Shown piece after piece: positions 8,339 through 15,631 of a DNA stretch of 64,000 nt. The notes under the pieces were generated by a model. It searched no databases and was not told the origin of the DNA. It worked only from the letters and a program-made list of their open reading frames with translations. Where the stretch lies: contig JAEYRD010000224.1 of the NCBI GenBank assembly GCA_023435725.1, forward strand, positions 17,282 through 81,281. The letters are read 5' to 3'. Positions within the stretch are counted from its first letter, which is position 1. Each line of letters starts with the position of its first letter. The DNA comes from Pseudomonadota bacterium. Its GTDB lineage: Bacteria; Pseudomonadota; Alphaproteobacteria; Rhizobiales; Xanthobacteraceae. The translations under genes were made by a program, and so were the position numbers.

Positions 8339-10768
8339 TTGAAGAAGCGTCTGTTGTGCGGCGCCGCGGTCGCGGCGTTGCTGAGTGCCGGTTCAGGACA
8401 CGCCGCCGACATCGCTCCCGCTTCAACCGCCAGCCGGTATAATTGGAATGGCTTCTATGGCGGCTTCGTCACGGGGGCGGCCTGGGGCCGCTACGAGACG
8501 CAGACCACGACATCAGGCACTTTCCTGAGCTCAGAAGACATCGCGGCAGTGAATGCGGCCAGCGTTCGAACGATCAAGCCGACCGGTTTCGCGGCCGGCC
8601 TCGAAGGCGGCTACAATTGGCAGATCGGCAATTTCTTGCTGGGCATCGAAGCCGATCTGCAAGCCATCCATCTCAACGGCGTGGTCGATAACACAGTGGT
8701 CCCATCTGCGACCACGCCGGGTAACGTCTTCACCACCACCGCTTACGGCAATACCGATTGGCTGTTCACTGCGCGGCCACGCATCGGTTTCGTGGGGCCC
8801 AGCAACTGGCTCTTCTACGCCACGGGCGGCCTCGCCCTGACCCGGTTGCAAACCGACTTTACGCTCGTTGATAGCTTGAGCATCGGAGAGGCGGGCCGGA
8901 TCAACAAGCTTGTTGCCGGCTACGCGGTCGGCGGCGGCGTCGAGGCGCCCCTCACGGATCGGCTGAGCATCAAGGCCGACTATCTTCACGTCGCATTTCC
9001 CAACGCGGCCAACGCTGAAATTGCGGCCATGGGCGTCCCGCCAAGCCAAACCTTTGGTCATTCGAGTTCGCTGTCGGCCGACATGGTTCGCGCCGGGCTG
9101 AATTATCACTTCTGGGCGCCCGACCCGGGGCCGCATGGCGCCTCAACCTTGCCGCTCAAGGCGCCGCCCGTATCGTCTGCGCCGACCATCTTCCAGAATT
9201 GGCAGTTCGAAACCGGAGCACGACTGTGGTTGAGCAACGGCCAGGAGCAGGAGGGTCCGCTGTTCAATGCGCCTCCGCTCACTCTCGCCTCTCGCCTCGT
9301 CTACGGAGGGCTGGAGGGTGTCTCCGGCGAAACCTTCTTCAGGGCCGATCATGGCAGCGGATTATTCATCAAGGGAAACCTCGGCGCTGGCGCACTTTCG
9401 AACGGCCATATGAACGACGAGGACTTTCCGGCGGGCGTTGTCTATTCCAACACGCTGTCGCGCGCATCCGGACATCTGGCCTACGGAACGATTGACGTCG
9501 GCTACGATGTCTTCAACGCGCCGGGCGCCAGGCTCGGAGCGTTCGTCGGATACAATCGTTACAAGCAAGGCATCAATACGTACGGATGCACCCAACTTGC
9601 GGGCGATGCGACTTGCTCATTCGGGATTCCCGCGAACACCATGGGTATCACCGAATACGATTACTTCGACTCGTTGCGCATCGGCCTGGCATCTCAGGTC
9701 ATGCTGAGCGACCGGCTCAGGCTCACTGCCGAGGCAGCCTACCTGACAGCGGTGAACTACAAGGGATTGGACAACCATCTATGGCGCCAGCTTCTCGGCC
9801 CCGACGCTTCGAACAAGGGCAACGGGATGATGCTGGAAGCCATGGTTGACTACTACGTCACGCCCAACTGGACCGTCGGCGTCGGCGGCCGCTACTGGGC
9901 CTGGAATATGGATATGGGTACCGCGGGATTCGACTCCCTCTCCCTGCCGCCCACCCCTGTCGATGTTCAACCATCGCGCTACAGCGCCGAGCGCTACGGC
10001 GTCTTCGTGCAGACCGCCTACCATTGGGGCGAGACGAACGCGCCGAGGACTGCGGGGATGCCGACCAAGGCGCCCGCCCTGCTCGCTGCGGGTCCGGTGA
10101 ATTGGACCGGCTTCTATGTCGGTGGACATTTGGGTGGCGGCGTCAGCAACATAGGCTGGTCCGACCCGTTCGATTCGACAGTCGATCCCTTCGGCAACGT
10201 CAACGTCGCGGGATTCGGCGACAAGACCCGTGCGCCAGGTGCGCTCGGCGGCGGTCAGATCGGGGGCAACTGGCAGACCGGCCATTGGGTACTCGGCGGC
10301 GAAGTTGCAGCAAGCCTTGCGGACTTGCGCGGCGAAAACACCTGCTTCTCCGGCCTTGGCGGTCTCAACTGCCAGCACGTCGTCAACTCGCTCGGCTCCG
10401 TGACCGGCCGGGCCGGCTATACCTTCGATCGTTCGCTCGCTTACGTGAAGGCTGGCGGTGCCTGGATCGATACGAGCTATAACCTGTTCGGCGACACCTT
10501 TGGCGTCAGGCTGGGTGATGGCAGCACGCACGACACGGCGTGGGGCTGGACCGCCGGGGTCGGGCTCGAATACGCGCTCACCAATCGTTGGACCACGTTC
10601 GCCGAATACGACCATATCGGCCTGCCGTCCAGGAGCGTGCCGTTCCCGACGGTGGCCGTCGTCAGCGACGCCAGCATTTCCGTCCGGCAGTCTGTCGACC
10701 TGTTCAAGATGGGCGTGAACTACAGGTTCGACTTCGGTCCCGCGACCACCATCGCCGCCCGGGACTGA
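8339..10768 (+). CDS. Outer-membrane protein with three fused beta-barrel domains
   Basis: From a TTG at 8339 preceded by GGGGGCGG, the protein is 809 residues with a classic signal peptide (KKRLLCGAAVAALLSAG, cleaved after GHA). A longer frame reaches back to 8252, but its N-terminus is not signal-like. Residues about 25-265 form an Omp25/OmpA-like barrel (NWNGFYGGFVTGAAWG to NYHF). Residues about 285-580 form a second, larger barrel (WQFETGARLWLSNGQ to TAYHWG). Residues about 600-809 form a third Omp25-like barrel (NWTGFYVGGHLGGG to VNYRFDFG). Single Omp25-like barrels of 200-280 residues are the normal form, so the triple fusion is unusual. A strong stem-loop follows at 10821. Confidence 0.85.
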   Translation: MKKRLLCGAAVAALLSAGSGHAADIAPASTASRYNWNGFYGGFVTGAAWGRYETQTTTSGTFLSSEDIAAVNAASVRTIKPTGFAAGLEGGYNWQIGNFLLGIEADLQAIHLNGVVDNTVVPSATTPGNVFTTTAYGNTDWLFTARPRIGFVGPSNWLFYATGGLALTRLQTDFTLVDSLSIGEAGRINKLVAGYAVGGGVEAPLTDRLSIKADYLHVAFPNAANAEIAAMGVPPSQTFGHSSSLSADMVRAGLNYHFWAPDPGPHGASTLPLKAPPVSSAPTIFQNWQFETGARLWLSNGQEQEGPLFNAPPLTLASRLVYGGLEGVSGETFFRADHGSGLFIKGNLGAGALSNGHMNDEDFPAGVVYSNTLSRASGHLAYGTIDVGYDVFNAPGARLGAFVGYNRYKQGINTYGCTQLAGDATCSFGIPANTMGITEYDYFDSLRIGLASQVMLSDRLRLTAEAAYLTAVNYKGLDNHLWRQLLGPDASNKGNGMMLEAMVDYYVTPNWTVGVGGRYWAWNMDMGTAGFDSLSLPPTPVDVQPSRYSAERYGVFVQTAYHWGETNAPRTAGMPTKAPALLAAGPVNWTGFYVGGHLGGGVSNIGWSDPFDSTVDPFGNVNVAGFGDKTRAPGALGGGQIGGNWQTGHWVLGGEVAASLADLRGENTCFSGLGGLNCQHVVNSLGSVTGRAGYTFDRSLAYVKAGGAWIDTSYNLFGDTFGVRLGDGSTHDTAWGWTAGVGLEYALTNRWTTFAEYDHIGLPSRSVPFPTVAVVSDASISVRQSVDLFKMGVNYRFDFGPATTIAARD

Positions 10769-10820
10769 CACGCAAGGACTGACACGTTCAAAGCGGCGTC
10801 CGACGTATCATCGCAGCAAT

Positions 10821-10851
10821 TCGCCATACTGCCGCTTCGGCAGTATGGCGA
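10821..10851. terminator. Strong stem-loop between convergent genes
   Basis: A perfect 14-bp stem (TCGCCATACTGCCG and its complement) with a 3-base CTT loop lies between the convergent genes ending at 10768 (plus) and 10887 (minus). No T-run flanks it on either side, so it may act as a Rho-aided bidirectional terminator or an mRNA 3-prime stabiliser. Confidence 0.6.
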
Positions 10852-10886
10852 GAGCGAGCTGTCGGGATCGCTGCACCCACTCGCAA

Positions 10887-11180
10887 TCAATGCTTGACGT
10901 GCTCGAACACGACGATCACGCCGGTCGGCTCGGGTTCGTGCGCCATCAGGCGCGTCAGGTCGGAATCGCTCCAGTCGGCGAGACTGACGACTTCGCCGGT
11001 CTGGCGATCCGCGCCGAGCGACGGGGTGGGCTCGAGGACTTTCAGCCCCACCTCGTCCACGAAGAACGTATGCTCGCCGAACATGCTGTTGAGCTGCGGC
11101 ATGGCGGGATGTTCGTCGGGCAGCACCTGGGCGCCGAGTTGGTTGACGGTCTGCTTCACCTGTTCGGATGTGAGCTTCAT
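10887..11180 (-). CDS. Hypothetical protein under a probable stress promoter
   Basis: A 97-residue soluble protein starting MKLTSEQVKQTVNQLGAQV. The ATG at 11180 is preferred over an ATG at 11213 because GGAG lies eight bases before it. It has a helical N-terminus, then a beta-rich part containing HTFFVDEVGLKVLEP and a C-terminal GVIVVFEHVKH. I do not recognise the family, although the composition is typical of conserved rhizobial proteins of unknown function. An EcfG-type promoter (11271-11295) lies about 90 bp upstream, so the gene probably belongs to the general stress response. Confidence 0.7.
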   Translation of the reverse strand: MKLTSEQVKQTVNQLGAQVLPDEHPAMPQLNSMFGEHTFFVDEVGLKVLEPTPSLGADRQTGEVVSLADWSDSDLTRLMAHEPEPTGVIVVFEHVKH

Positions 11181-11270
11181 GAGCTGCTCCGTTTCTGTCG
11201 CGTCGGGTTTCATTGAGTTGAGCCAACGCGAGCGTTCCCTGCGCCGTTATTCGCCTGGCTCAAACTCCCG

Positions 11271-11295
11271 AACGGGCGCTGCGCACAAATGTTCC
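11271..11295 (-). promoter_or_regulatory. Probable EcfG (general stress sigma factor) promoter
   Basis: On the minus strand GGAAC (11295-11291) is separated by exactly 16 bases from CGTT (11274-11271). This matches the GGAAC-N16/17-CGTT promoter established for the alphaproteobacterial EcfG sigma factor. It points at the gene starting at 11180. I see no other feature in 11181-11464. Confidence 0.6.
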
Positions 11296-11464
11296 TGCAA
11301 AATGTATTTCGTGATCGGGCGCTGCATCTGCCGTGTTCATGGCACGAGATCGTCACAGGATGTACACGATCCGCCGGCGAGCGCGGGGTCAGGCGTCGGC
11401 TTCGACGATCCGGATGTCGCGGTCGGCGCCATCTCCGTCGGGCTCGCATACGCCGCGTCGGCGC

Positions 11465-12151
11465 TTACTCGCTCCTGACCTCACCGACCGAGAGCGCGCA
11501 GATGCGTGACAGATATGTGTAGGGCAGGCCGGTCTCCTCGGCCCAGGCGTTGAACTGCGCCTGCACCTTGGCGAGATCGCCCTTCGACTTGACCTCTTCG
11601 GCGATGTCGAGACCGGCATCGCGCAGGCAGGCGACGACGTCCCTGGAGGTGACGAAACCGTCCCAGCCGACGAAACGCAGCAGCATCTGGCCGGTGTTGC
11701 CGCCGAGGCGGCTGCCGCGCTTGATCAGGAGCCCGAGCAGGCCGATCTCGTCGGACGACGGCCACTTCGCCAGAAACTTGCCGAAGCTGCCGTGCTCCTT
11801 CGCGATCTCCTGGACGAAGGCGGCATTGTCGCGCACCGACATGATCTTGGCGCCGTTGCGCACGATGCGCGCGTCACGCAACAGGCCCTCCCAATAGTCC
11901 TCGGGCTGGAAGGTGAGCTTGGCCGGCTGGAAGCGCAGGAAGGCATCTTCAAAACCGTCCCATTTATTGTCGATCACGCTCCAGGCAAAGCCCGCGCAAA
12001 ACACCCGCCTGGTCATCTCGGCGAGGATGCGGTCGTCGCCGAGCTTCGCCAGCCGTTGCAGGTCGGGCTTAGCCGGCATCAGACTGTCCAGCGCCTTGGC
12101 GCCGCCCTTGCGCTTCTCGGCGCGGGCTCGAATGGTCTTGAAGGAGGTCAT
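11465..12151 (-). CDS. DNA-3-methyladenine glycosylase I family protein
   Basis: A 228-residue protein of the helix-hairpin-helix DNA glycosylase I (Tag-like) family, which removes 3-methyladenine from alkylated DNA. Visible family segments are the basic N-terminus MTSFKTIRARAEKRKGGAKA, the central KRVFCAGFAWSVI-like segment (here TRRVFCAGFAWSVIDNKWDGFEDAF), and IVRNGAKIMSVRDNAAFV. The frame extends upstream to 12259, but the added 36 residues look non-homologous; neither start has a clear ribosome site. It is convergent with nothing and stands back-to-back with the metallophosphoesterase gene at 12307. Substrate specificity is inferred from the family only; the Cys/His zinc ligands of classical E. 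coli Tag are not evident. Confidence 0.75.
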   Translation of the reverse strand: MTSFKTIRARAEKRKGGAKALDSLMPAKPDLQRLAKLGDDRILAEMTRRVFCAGFAWSVIDNKWDGFEDAFLRFQPAKLTFQPEDYWEGLLRDARIVRNGAKIMSVRDNAAFVQEIAKEHGSFGKFLAKWPSSDEIGLLGLLIKRGSRLGGNTGQMLLRFVGWDGFVTSRDVVACLRDAGLDIAEEVKSKGDLAKVQAQFNAWAEETGLPYTYLSRICALSVGEVRSE

Positions 12152-12306
12152 GCGGATACAGGCGTTGAGGCACGCCACGACATCAGAATTCGATGGTCCG
12201 GTCCAGTCCTGCGGCGCCCGGGCGGCTGAGCGGGTCCGCTGGTCCGCTTCTTGCTTCATGAAATTGCGGAATTCCCCGACATTTTCAGCTCACGAACGGA
12301 TTTTCA

Positions 12307-13134
12307 ATGCGTTGCCTGGTCGTGGCCGACCTGCATTACTCGCTGCCGCAGTTCGACTGGCTGGTCAGCGCGGCGTCGCAATTCGACCTCGTGATCTTCG
12401 CCGGCGATGCGCTCGACATCGGCTCGATGGTGGATTTTCGCGCGCAGATCGTGGTGGTCAAGAAGTATCTTGCGCTGCTGACCGCCCGGACCCGCGTGAT
12501 TCTCTGCTCGGGCAATCACGATCTCGACGAGCGCAATGCGGACGGCGAAAAGGTTTCACGCTGGATCTCGGAGGTGCGTGAGCTCGGCGTCGCCAGCGAC
12601 GGCGACGGCCTCGCCATCGGCGACACCCTGTTCACGGTGTGCCCGTGGTGGGATGGTCCGCTGGTCAAACAGCGCCTCGCCGACCAGTTGCGCGACGCAG
12701 CCATGCACCGCCCGCAGCAATGGATCTGGGTGCATCATGCGCCACCGGCGAATTCGCCGACGAGCTGGGGCGGCAAGCGCTTCTTCGGCGATGTCGAGCT
12801 GGTGCAGTGGATCATGCAGTATCAGCCGTCGATGGTGATCTCGGGCCACGTACACCAGTCGCCCTTCATCACGGACGGCTCTTGGTTCGACCGGCTGGGC
12901 CAGAGCTGGGTGTTCAACGCCGGCCTGCAGCCGGGCCGGCCACCGACCCACATCGTGCTGGATCTCGATGCGGACAAGGCGTTCTGGCTGGCCGCCGGCA
13001 AGGCGCAGTGGATCGACCTCAAGGCACCGCTGAAGCGGCCCGCGACTCCAATCGAGGCGCCGCCGGACTGGCTCACATCCTTGGATCAGATTGCCGATCC
13101 GAGCCTGGCGAGACCTCGAGCGGCGGCAGGTTGA
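12307..13134 (+). CDS. Calcineurin-like metallophosphoesterase
   Basis: A 275-residue protein with the complete metallophosphoesterase signature: D8-x-H10, G33-D34, G69-N70-H71-D72, a VHH near residue 142, and GHVH near 180. These residues bind two metal ions for hydrolysis of phosphoester bonds; the substrate (cyclic nucleotide, nucleic acid or other) cannot be told. There is no signal peptide, so it is cytoplasmic. The last 62 bp overlap the 3-prime end of the convergent cNMP-binding gene (13073-13558), a tight tail-to-tail overlap. Confidence 0.88.
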   Translation: MRCLVVADLHYSLPQFDWLVSAASQFDLVIFAGDALDIGSMVDFRAQIVVVKKYLALLTARTRVILCSGNHDLDERNADGEKVSRWISEVRELGVASDGDGLAIGDTLFTVCPWWDGPLVKQRLADQLRDAAMHRPQQWIWVHHAPPANSPTSWGGKRFFGDVELVQWIMQYQPSMVISGHVHQSPFITDGSWFDRLGQSWVFNAGLQPGRPPTHIVLDLDADKAFWLAAGKAQWIDLKAPLKRPATPIEAPPDWLTSLDQIADPSLARPRAAAG

Positions 13135-13558
13135 TCATGCTCTGGAGCACTTCGCCCACCATGGCGAGGTGCGTGCCATGGCTGGCATATTGCCGCTTGA
13201 GATCGGCGAGATAGGTGTTGGCGACGTTGAGCCGCTGCGCCAGCATCTTCGCGATCAGGAGCGCTACCTCAGGCTGCTGCTTGAGGAACGAGGCAGCATC
13301 CTCGAACTCGTAGACCACTGCATCGCTGCAGGCCCGCACCGTCGCCGTGTGCGGCTGGCCCAGCAGCACGGACATCTCGCCGAGCACCGCGCCGGGCTCG
13401 GCGACGGTCGCGACCACCATCTCGCCCTTGAGCACTTCGAGCTTGCCTTGCATCAGGACGTAGAGATGGCCGGTGGTCTCGCCCTCGGTGACGACGAGCG
13501 TGCCGGCCTTGACCTGCCGCTCCGTTCCGCCGCTGCAATAGTCCAGGACTGCGCGCAT
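13073..13558 (-). CDS. Cyclic nucleotide-binding domain protein
   Basis: A 161-residue protein made mostly of one CRP-type cyclic nucleotide-binding beta-barrel: KAGTLVVTEGETTGHLYVLM, then a phosphate-binding cassette in GAVLGEMSVLLGQPHTATV. There is no DNA-binding domain after it, only a helical tail, so it is not a transcription factor. It may be a stand-alone sensor or regulatory subunit. In the PBC the usual Arg-Ser/Thr-Ala is replaced by HTATV, so the ligand may differ or be absent. Its 3-prime end overlaps the convergent metallophosphoesterase, and a phosphodiesterase beside a cyclic-nucleotide-binding protein is a suggestive but unproven pairing. Confidence 0.85.
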   Translation of the reverse strand: MRAVLDYCSGGTERQVKAGTLVVTEGETTGHLYVLMQGKLEVLKGEMVVATVAEPGAVLGEMSVLLGQPHTATVRACSDAVVYEFEDAASFLKQQPEVALLIAKMLAQRLNVANTYLADLKRQYASHGTHLAMVGEVLQSMINLPPLEVSPGSDRQSDPRM

Positions 13559-13673
13559 CGCTGAAAAGCTCCCGTCACGGGAAACAGTAGAGCACGATCC
13601 ACATCGCGCGCTTGCTCAAATTTGCGTCAATCACGCGGCCGCAAACGAACAGCTCATTTCCCTGTACCGCGCG

Positions 13674-14414
13674 TCACACACGGGAGAGTGAGGGCACCTC
13701 TTCGGGCATGATGGCCTGCAGGCCGCCGAAACGACGCTCGCGACCGTGGAAGGAAGCCAGGGCCGCGGCGAGATCGCTCGCGTCGAATTCGGGCCACATC
13801 CGCTCGGTGAAGTGCAACTCGGCGTAGGCGCCTTCCCAGAGCAGGAAGTCCGACAGCCGCTTCTCGCCACTGGTGCGGATGATGAGATCGACGTCGCGCA
13901 AGCCGGCCTCGCCGGTGACGAGTTGCGAGAACGCCTCGCGGGTGAGGCTGGTCAGCGCGGCCGCCTTTGCTGCGGCGTTGAGGATGGCGTCGCGCGCGGA
14001 ATAGTCGACGGCGATGCGCAGGTTGAGCGTGCTGCCGTGAACGGTGGCGTCTTCGGCGCGCGTAATCGCATTGGCGATGCCGTCCGGGAGCCGGTCGCGA
14101 CGGCCGATCACCGTGAGGCGCACGCCGTTCTTCGCCAGGCTCTGGACCTCGTTGGCGAGGTAGAAGCGCAGCAAGGTCATCAGGGCGGCGACTTCGGCTT
14201 TCGGCCGGCGCCAATTGTCGGTGGAGAAGGCGTAGAGCGTCAGCGTGCCGATGCCCTGCTTGGGCGCGGCCTCGACGATTCGCCGAATCGCCTCGACGCC
14301 GGCCTCATGGCCGCGCAAGCGCGACAGGCCGCGCCGCGTTGCCCATCGTCCGTTGCCGTCCATGATGATGCCGACATGAAGCTTGTCGTCGCGGGAGGTG
14401 ACATCACTTTGCAT
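13674..14414 (-). CDS. uppS: Polyprenyl diphosphate synthase, UppS family (cis-prenyltransferase)
   Basis: A 246-residue cis-prenyltransferase. Visible family motifs are GIIMDGNGRWA (DGNGRW substrate site), LRGHEAG, FSTDNWRRP, LRIAVDYSARDAI, and the C-terminal IIRTSGEKRLSDFLLWEGAY. It condenses isopentenyl diphosphate units to a long-chain cis-polyprenyl diphosphate, the lipid carrier of envelope glycans. The start at ATG 14414 is chosen for GGAG eight bases upstream; a TTG start at 14432 is possible. It is the third gene of an operon with a regulator and a membrane protein instead of the usual frr-cdsA-dxr neighbours, so it is probably a second copy. An operator-like palindrome covers its start. 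Confidence 0.85.
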   Translation of the reverse strand: MQSDVTSRDDKLHVGIIMDGNGRWATRRGLSRLRGHEAGVEAIRRIVEAAPKQGIGTLTLYAFSTDNWRRPKAEVAALMTLLRFYLANEVQSLAKNGVRLTVIGRRDRLPDGIANAITRAEDATVHGSTLNLRIAVDYSARDAILNAAAKAAALTSLTREAFSQLVTGEAGLRDVDLIIRTSGEKRLSDFLLWEGAYAELHFTERMWPEFDASDLAAALASFHGRERRFGGLQAIMPEEVPSLSRV

Positions 14415-14422
14415 TGCAAAGT
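14406..14422. promoter_or_regulatory. Operator-like palindrome at the uppS-like start
   Basis: ACTTTGCATTGCAAAGT is a perfect 8-bp inverted repeat around one base. Nearly the same sequence (CTTTG-N5-CAAAG) occurs upstream of the first gene of the operon at 15486-15500. The shared site suggests that the winged-helix protein encoded at 14443-14820 binds both places. Here it overlaps the ATG of the uppS-like gene. Confidence 0.5.
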
Positions 14423-14442
14423 CTCCAGTCAAAAAAGGGGGA

Positions 14443-14820
14443 TCAGGTCGAGACGATGCCGAGGCGGCCGAGCGGGGGCGCCTCGCGGCCGGCGGCCCTG
14501 GCTGCGTCGCGCACCAGCCGCTCGAGCACGGCGAGATAATCGAGGAAGCGACGACGGCCGGCCTTGGTCAGGCGGCAAGTCGTATGCGGACGATTGCCCT
14601 CATAGCCCTTGGTCACCTCGACGAGACCGGCCTCCTGGAGCACGGCGAGATGCCGGCTGAGATTGCCGTCGGTGAGGCCGCAGAGTTGCTTGAGATCGGC
14701 AAACGCCAGGCCCTTGGGATGCGCCATCAGCGAGGTCAGAAGCCCGAGCCTCGCCTTCTCGTGGATCACGCGGTCGAGCCCCTCATATGAGAACGGCGCG
14801 CTGTCAGTCTTCGGCATCAT
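14443..14820 (-). CDS. Winged-helix transcriptional regulator (HTH_34/MarR-like)
   Basis: A 125-residue regulator with one winged-helix domain: DRVIHEKARLGLLTSLMAH, then GLAFADLKQLCGLTDGNLSRHLAVLQEAGLV, where the recognition helix is NLSRHLAVL, followed by a wing EVTKGYEGNRPHTT and a C-terminal dimer helix. The class is often encoded next to a membrane protein and represses its own operon. The start has two adjacent ATG codons (14820, 14817) behind GGAGACA; it overlaps the upstream membrane-protein gene by 17 bp, so translation is coupled. Likely targets are the ACTTTG/CAAAGT palindromes at 14406 and 15485. Confidence 0.85.
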   Translation of the reverse strand: MMPKTDSAPFSYEGLDRVIHEKARLGLLTSLMAHPKGLAFADLKQLCGLTDGNLSRHLAVLQEAGLVEVTKGYEGNRPHTTCRLTKAGRRRFLDYLAVLERLVRDAARAAGREAPPLGRLGIVST

Positions 14821-15421
14821 TGTCTCCGGACGCGAAATGCAGAATGGCCGCCATCACCGACTGGCCGATCACGAAAGGCAGGCCCATGGTCCATGGCGAC
14901 AGAGTATGGGTTCGGCTCGCCAGCACCACGACGGCAAAGCCCGAAACAAAGTACCAGGCGCCAGCTAGCGCGACAGTGCGCGGCAGCGAGCGAATCGAGG
15001 CGAAGAGGCCAAGCGACACCAGGATCTGCCACAGTCCCGGCAACAGCCACAGCGTCTCGGCGGCGAACTTCCACATCACCACCGCAAGCAGCACGCCGGC
15101 GACACCTGCAGGGAGGAACTGCTCGACCGCCTGGTGGATCATCGCATCGGCGAGACCCGAGTGATGGCGGCGCGATCGCAGGCGCATCTCGATGCCGATG
15201 ATCAACCCGGAGAGCGAGGCGGCAATGAACCAACCGAGAAAGAAACCGAGCGGCTCACCGGTGGGATCGCCGAGCAGCCAGAATTGCAGGATCGCCGTGA
15301 TCAGTGCGACGGCTCCGGTCGCGGCCATCGTCGCCGGGCCATAGCCGCGGAACGCCGTGCCCGCAGCAATCTGGCTGCGGATCGTCACGATATCGGCCAG
15401 CGCCTTGTCGAGATCACGCAT
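14804..15421 (-). CDS. Polytopic membrane protein, first gene of regulator operon
   Basis: A 205-residue inner-membrane protein: a short amphipathic N-terminus (MRDLDKALADIVTIRSQIAAG) followed by about five or six membrane segments between residues 25 and 195. I do not recognise an enzymatic motif. Such proteins are repeatedly found beside the winged-helix regulator of this type and are of unknown function. The start is either ATG 15421 or TTG 15433 or 15427, the latter better placed relative to GAGG. It overlaps the regulator gene downstream, and its promoter region carries a likely operator at 15485-15518. Confidence 0.75.
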   Translation of the reverse strand: MRDLDKALADIVTIRSQIAAGTAFRGYGPATMAATGAVALITAILQFWLLGDPTGEPLGFFLGWFIAASLSGLIIGIEMRLRSRRHHSGLADAMIHQAVEQFLPAGVAGVLLAVVMWKFAAETLWLLPGLWQILVSLGLFASIRSLPRTVALAGAWYFVSGFAVVVLASRTHTLSPWTMGLPFVIGQSVMAAILHFASGDNDAED

Positions 15422-15484
15422 TGGCAACGCCAAAACCTCGCTCTCCCCGTGCCTTCAGGACTGCTTGCCCCGTTTTGCCCCGTT

Positions 15485-15518
15485 GCTTTGTATCGCAAAG
15501 TATATCGTACCACAAAGT
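15485..15518. promoter_or_regulatory. Operator cluster upstream of the membrane protein/regulator/uppS-like operon
   Basis: GCTTTGTATCGCAAAGT (15485-15501) is an imperfect palindrome of CTTTG-N5-CAAAG type, and a further CAAAGT half-site follows at 15513-15518. The same motif recurs at 14406-14422 inside the operon. It lies about 65 bp before the first gene on the minus strand, where the promoter should be, so it is a probable autoregulatory site. Confidence 0.55.
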
Positions 15519-15631
15519 AAAGGCAAGGCCGAAAGCCGCCCGAGGAGATCCGATCTGGATCGAACAACTGCCGGTTGCGCGGCGCCTCCTCCCACGGATA
15601 TGATGAATCCAAAAGCGCTCCGGGGGCTGAT

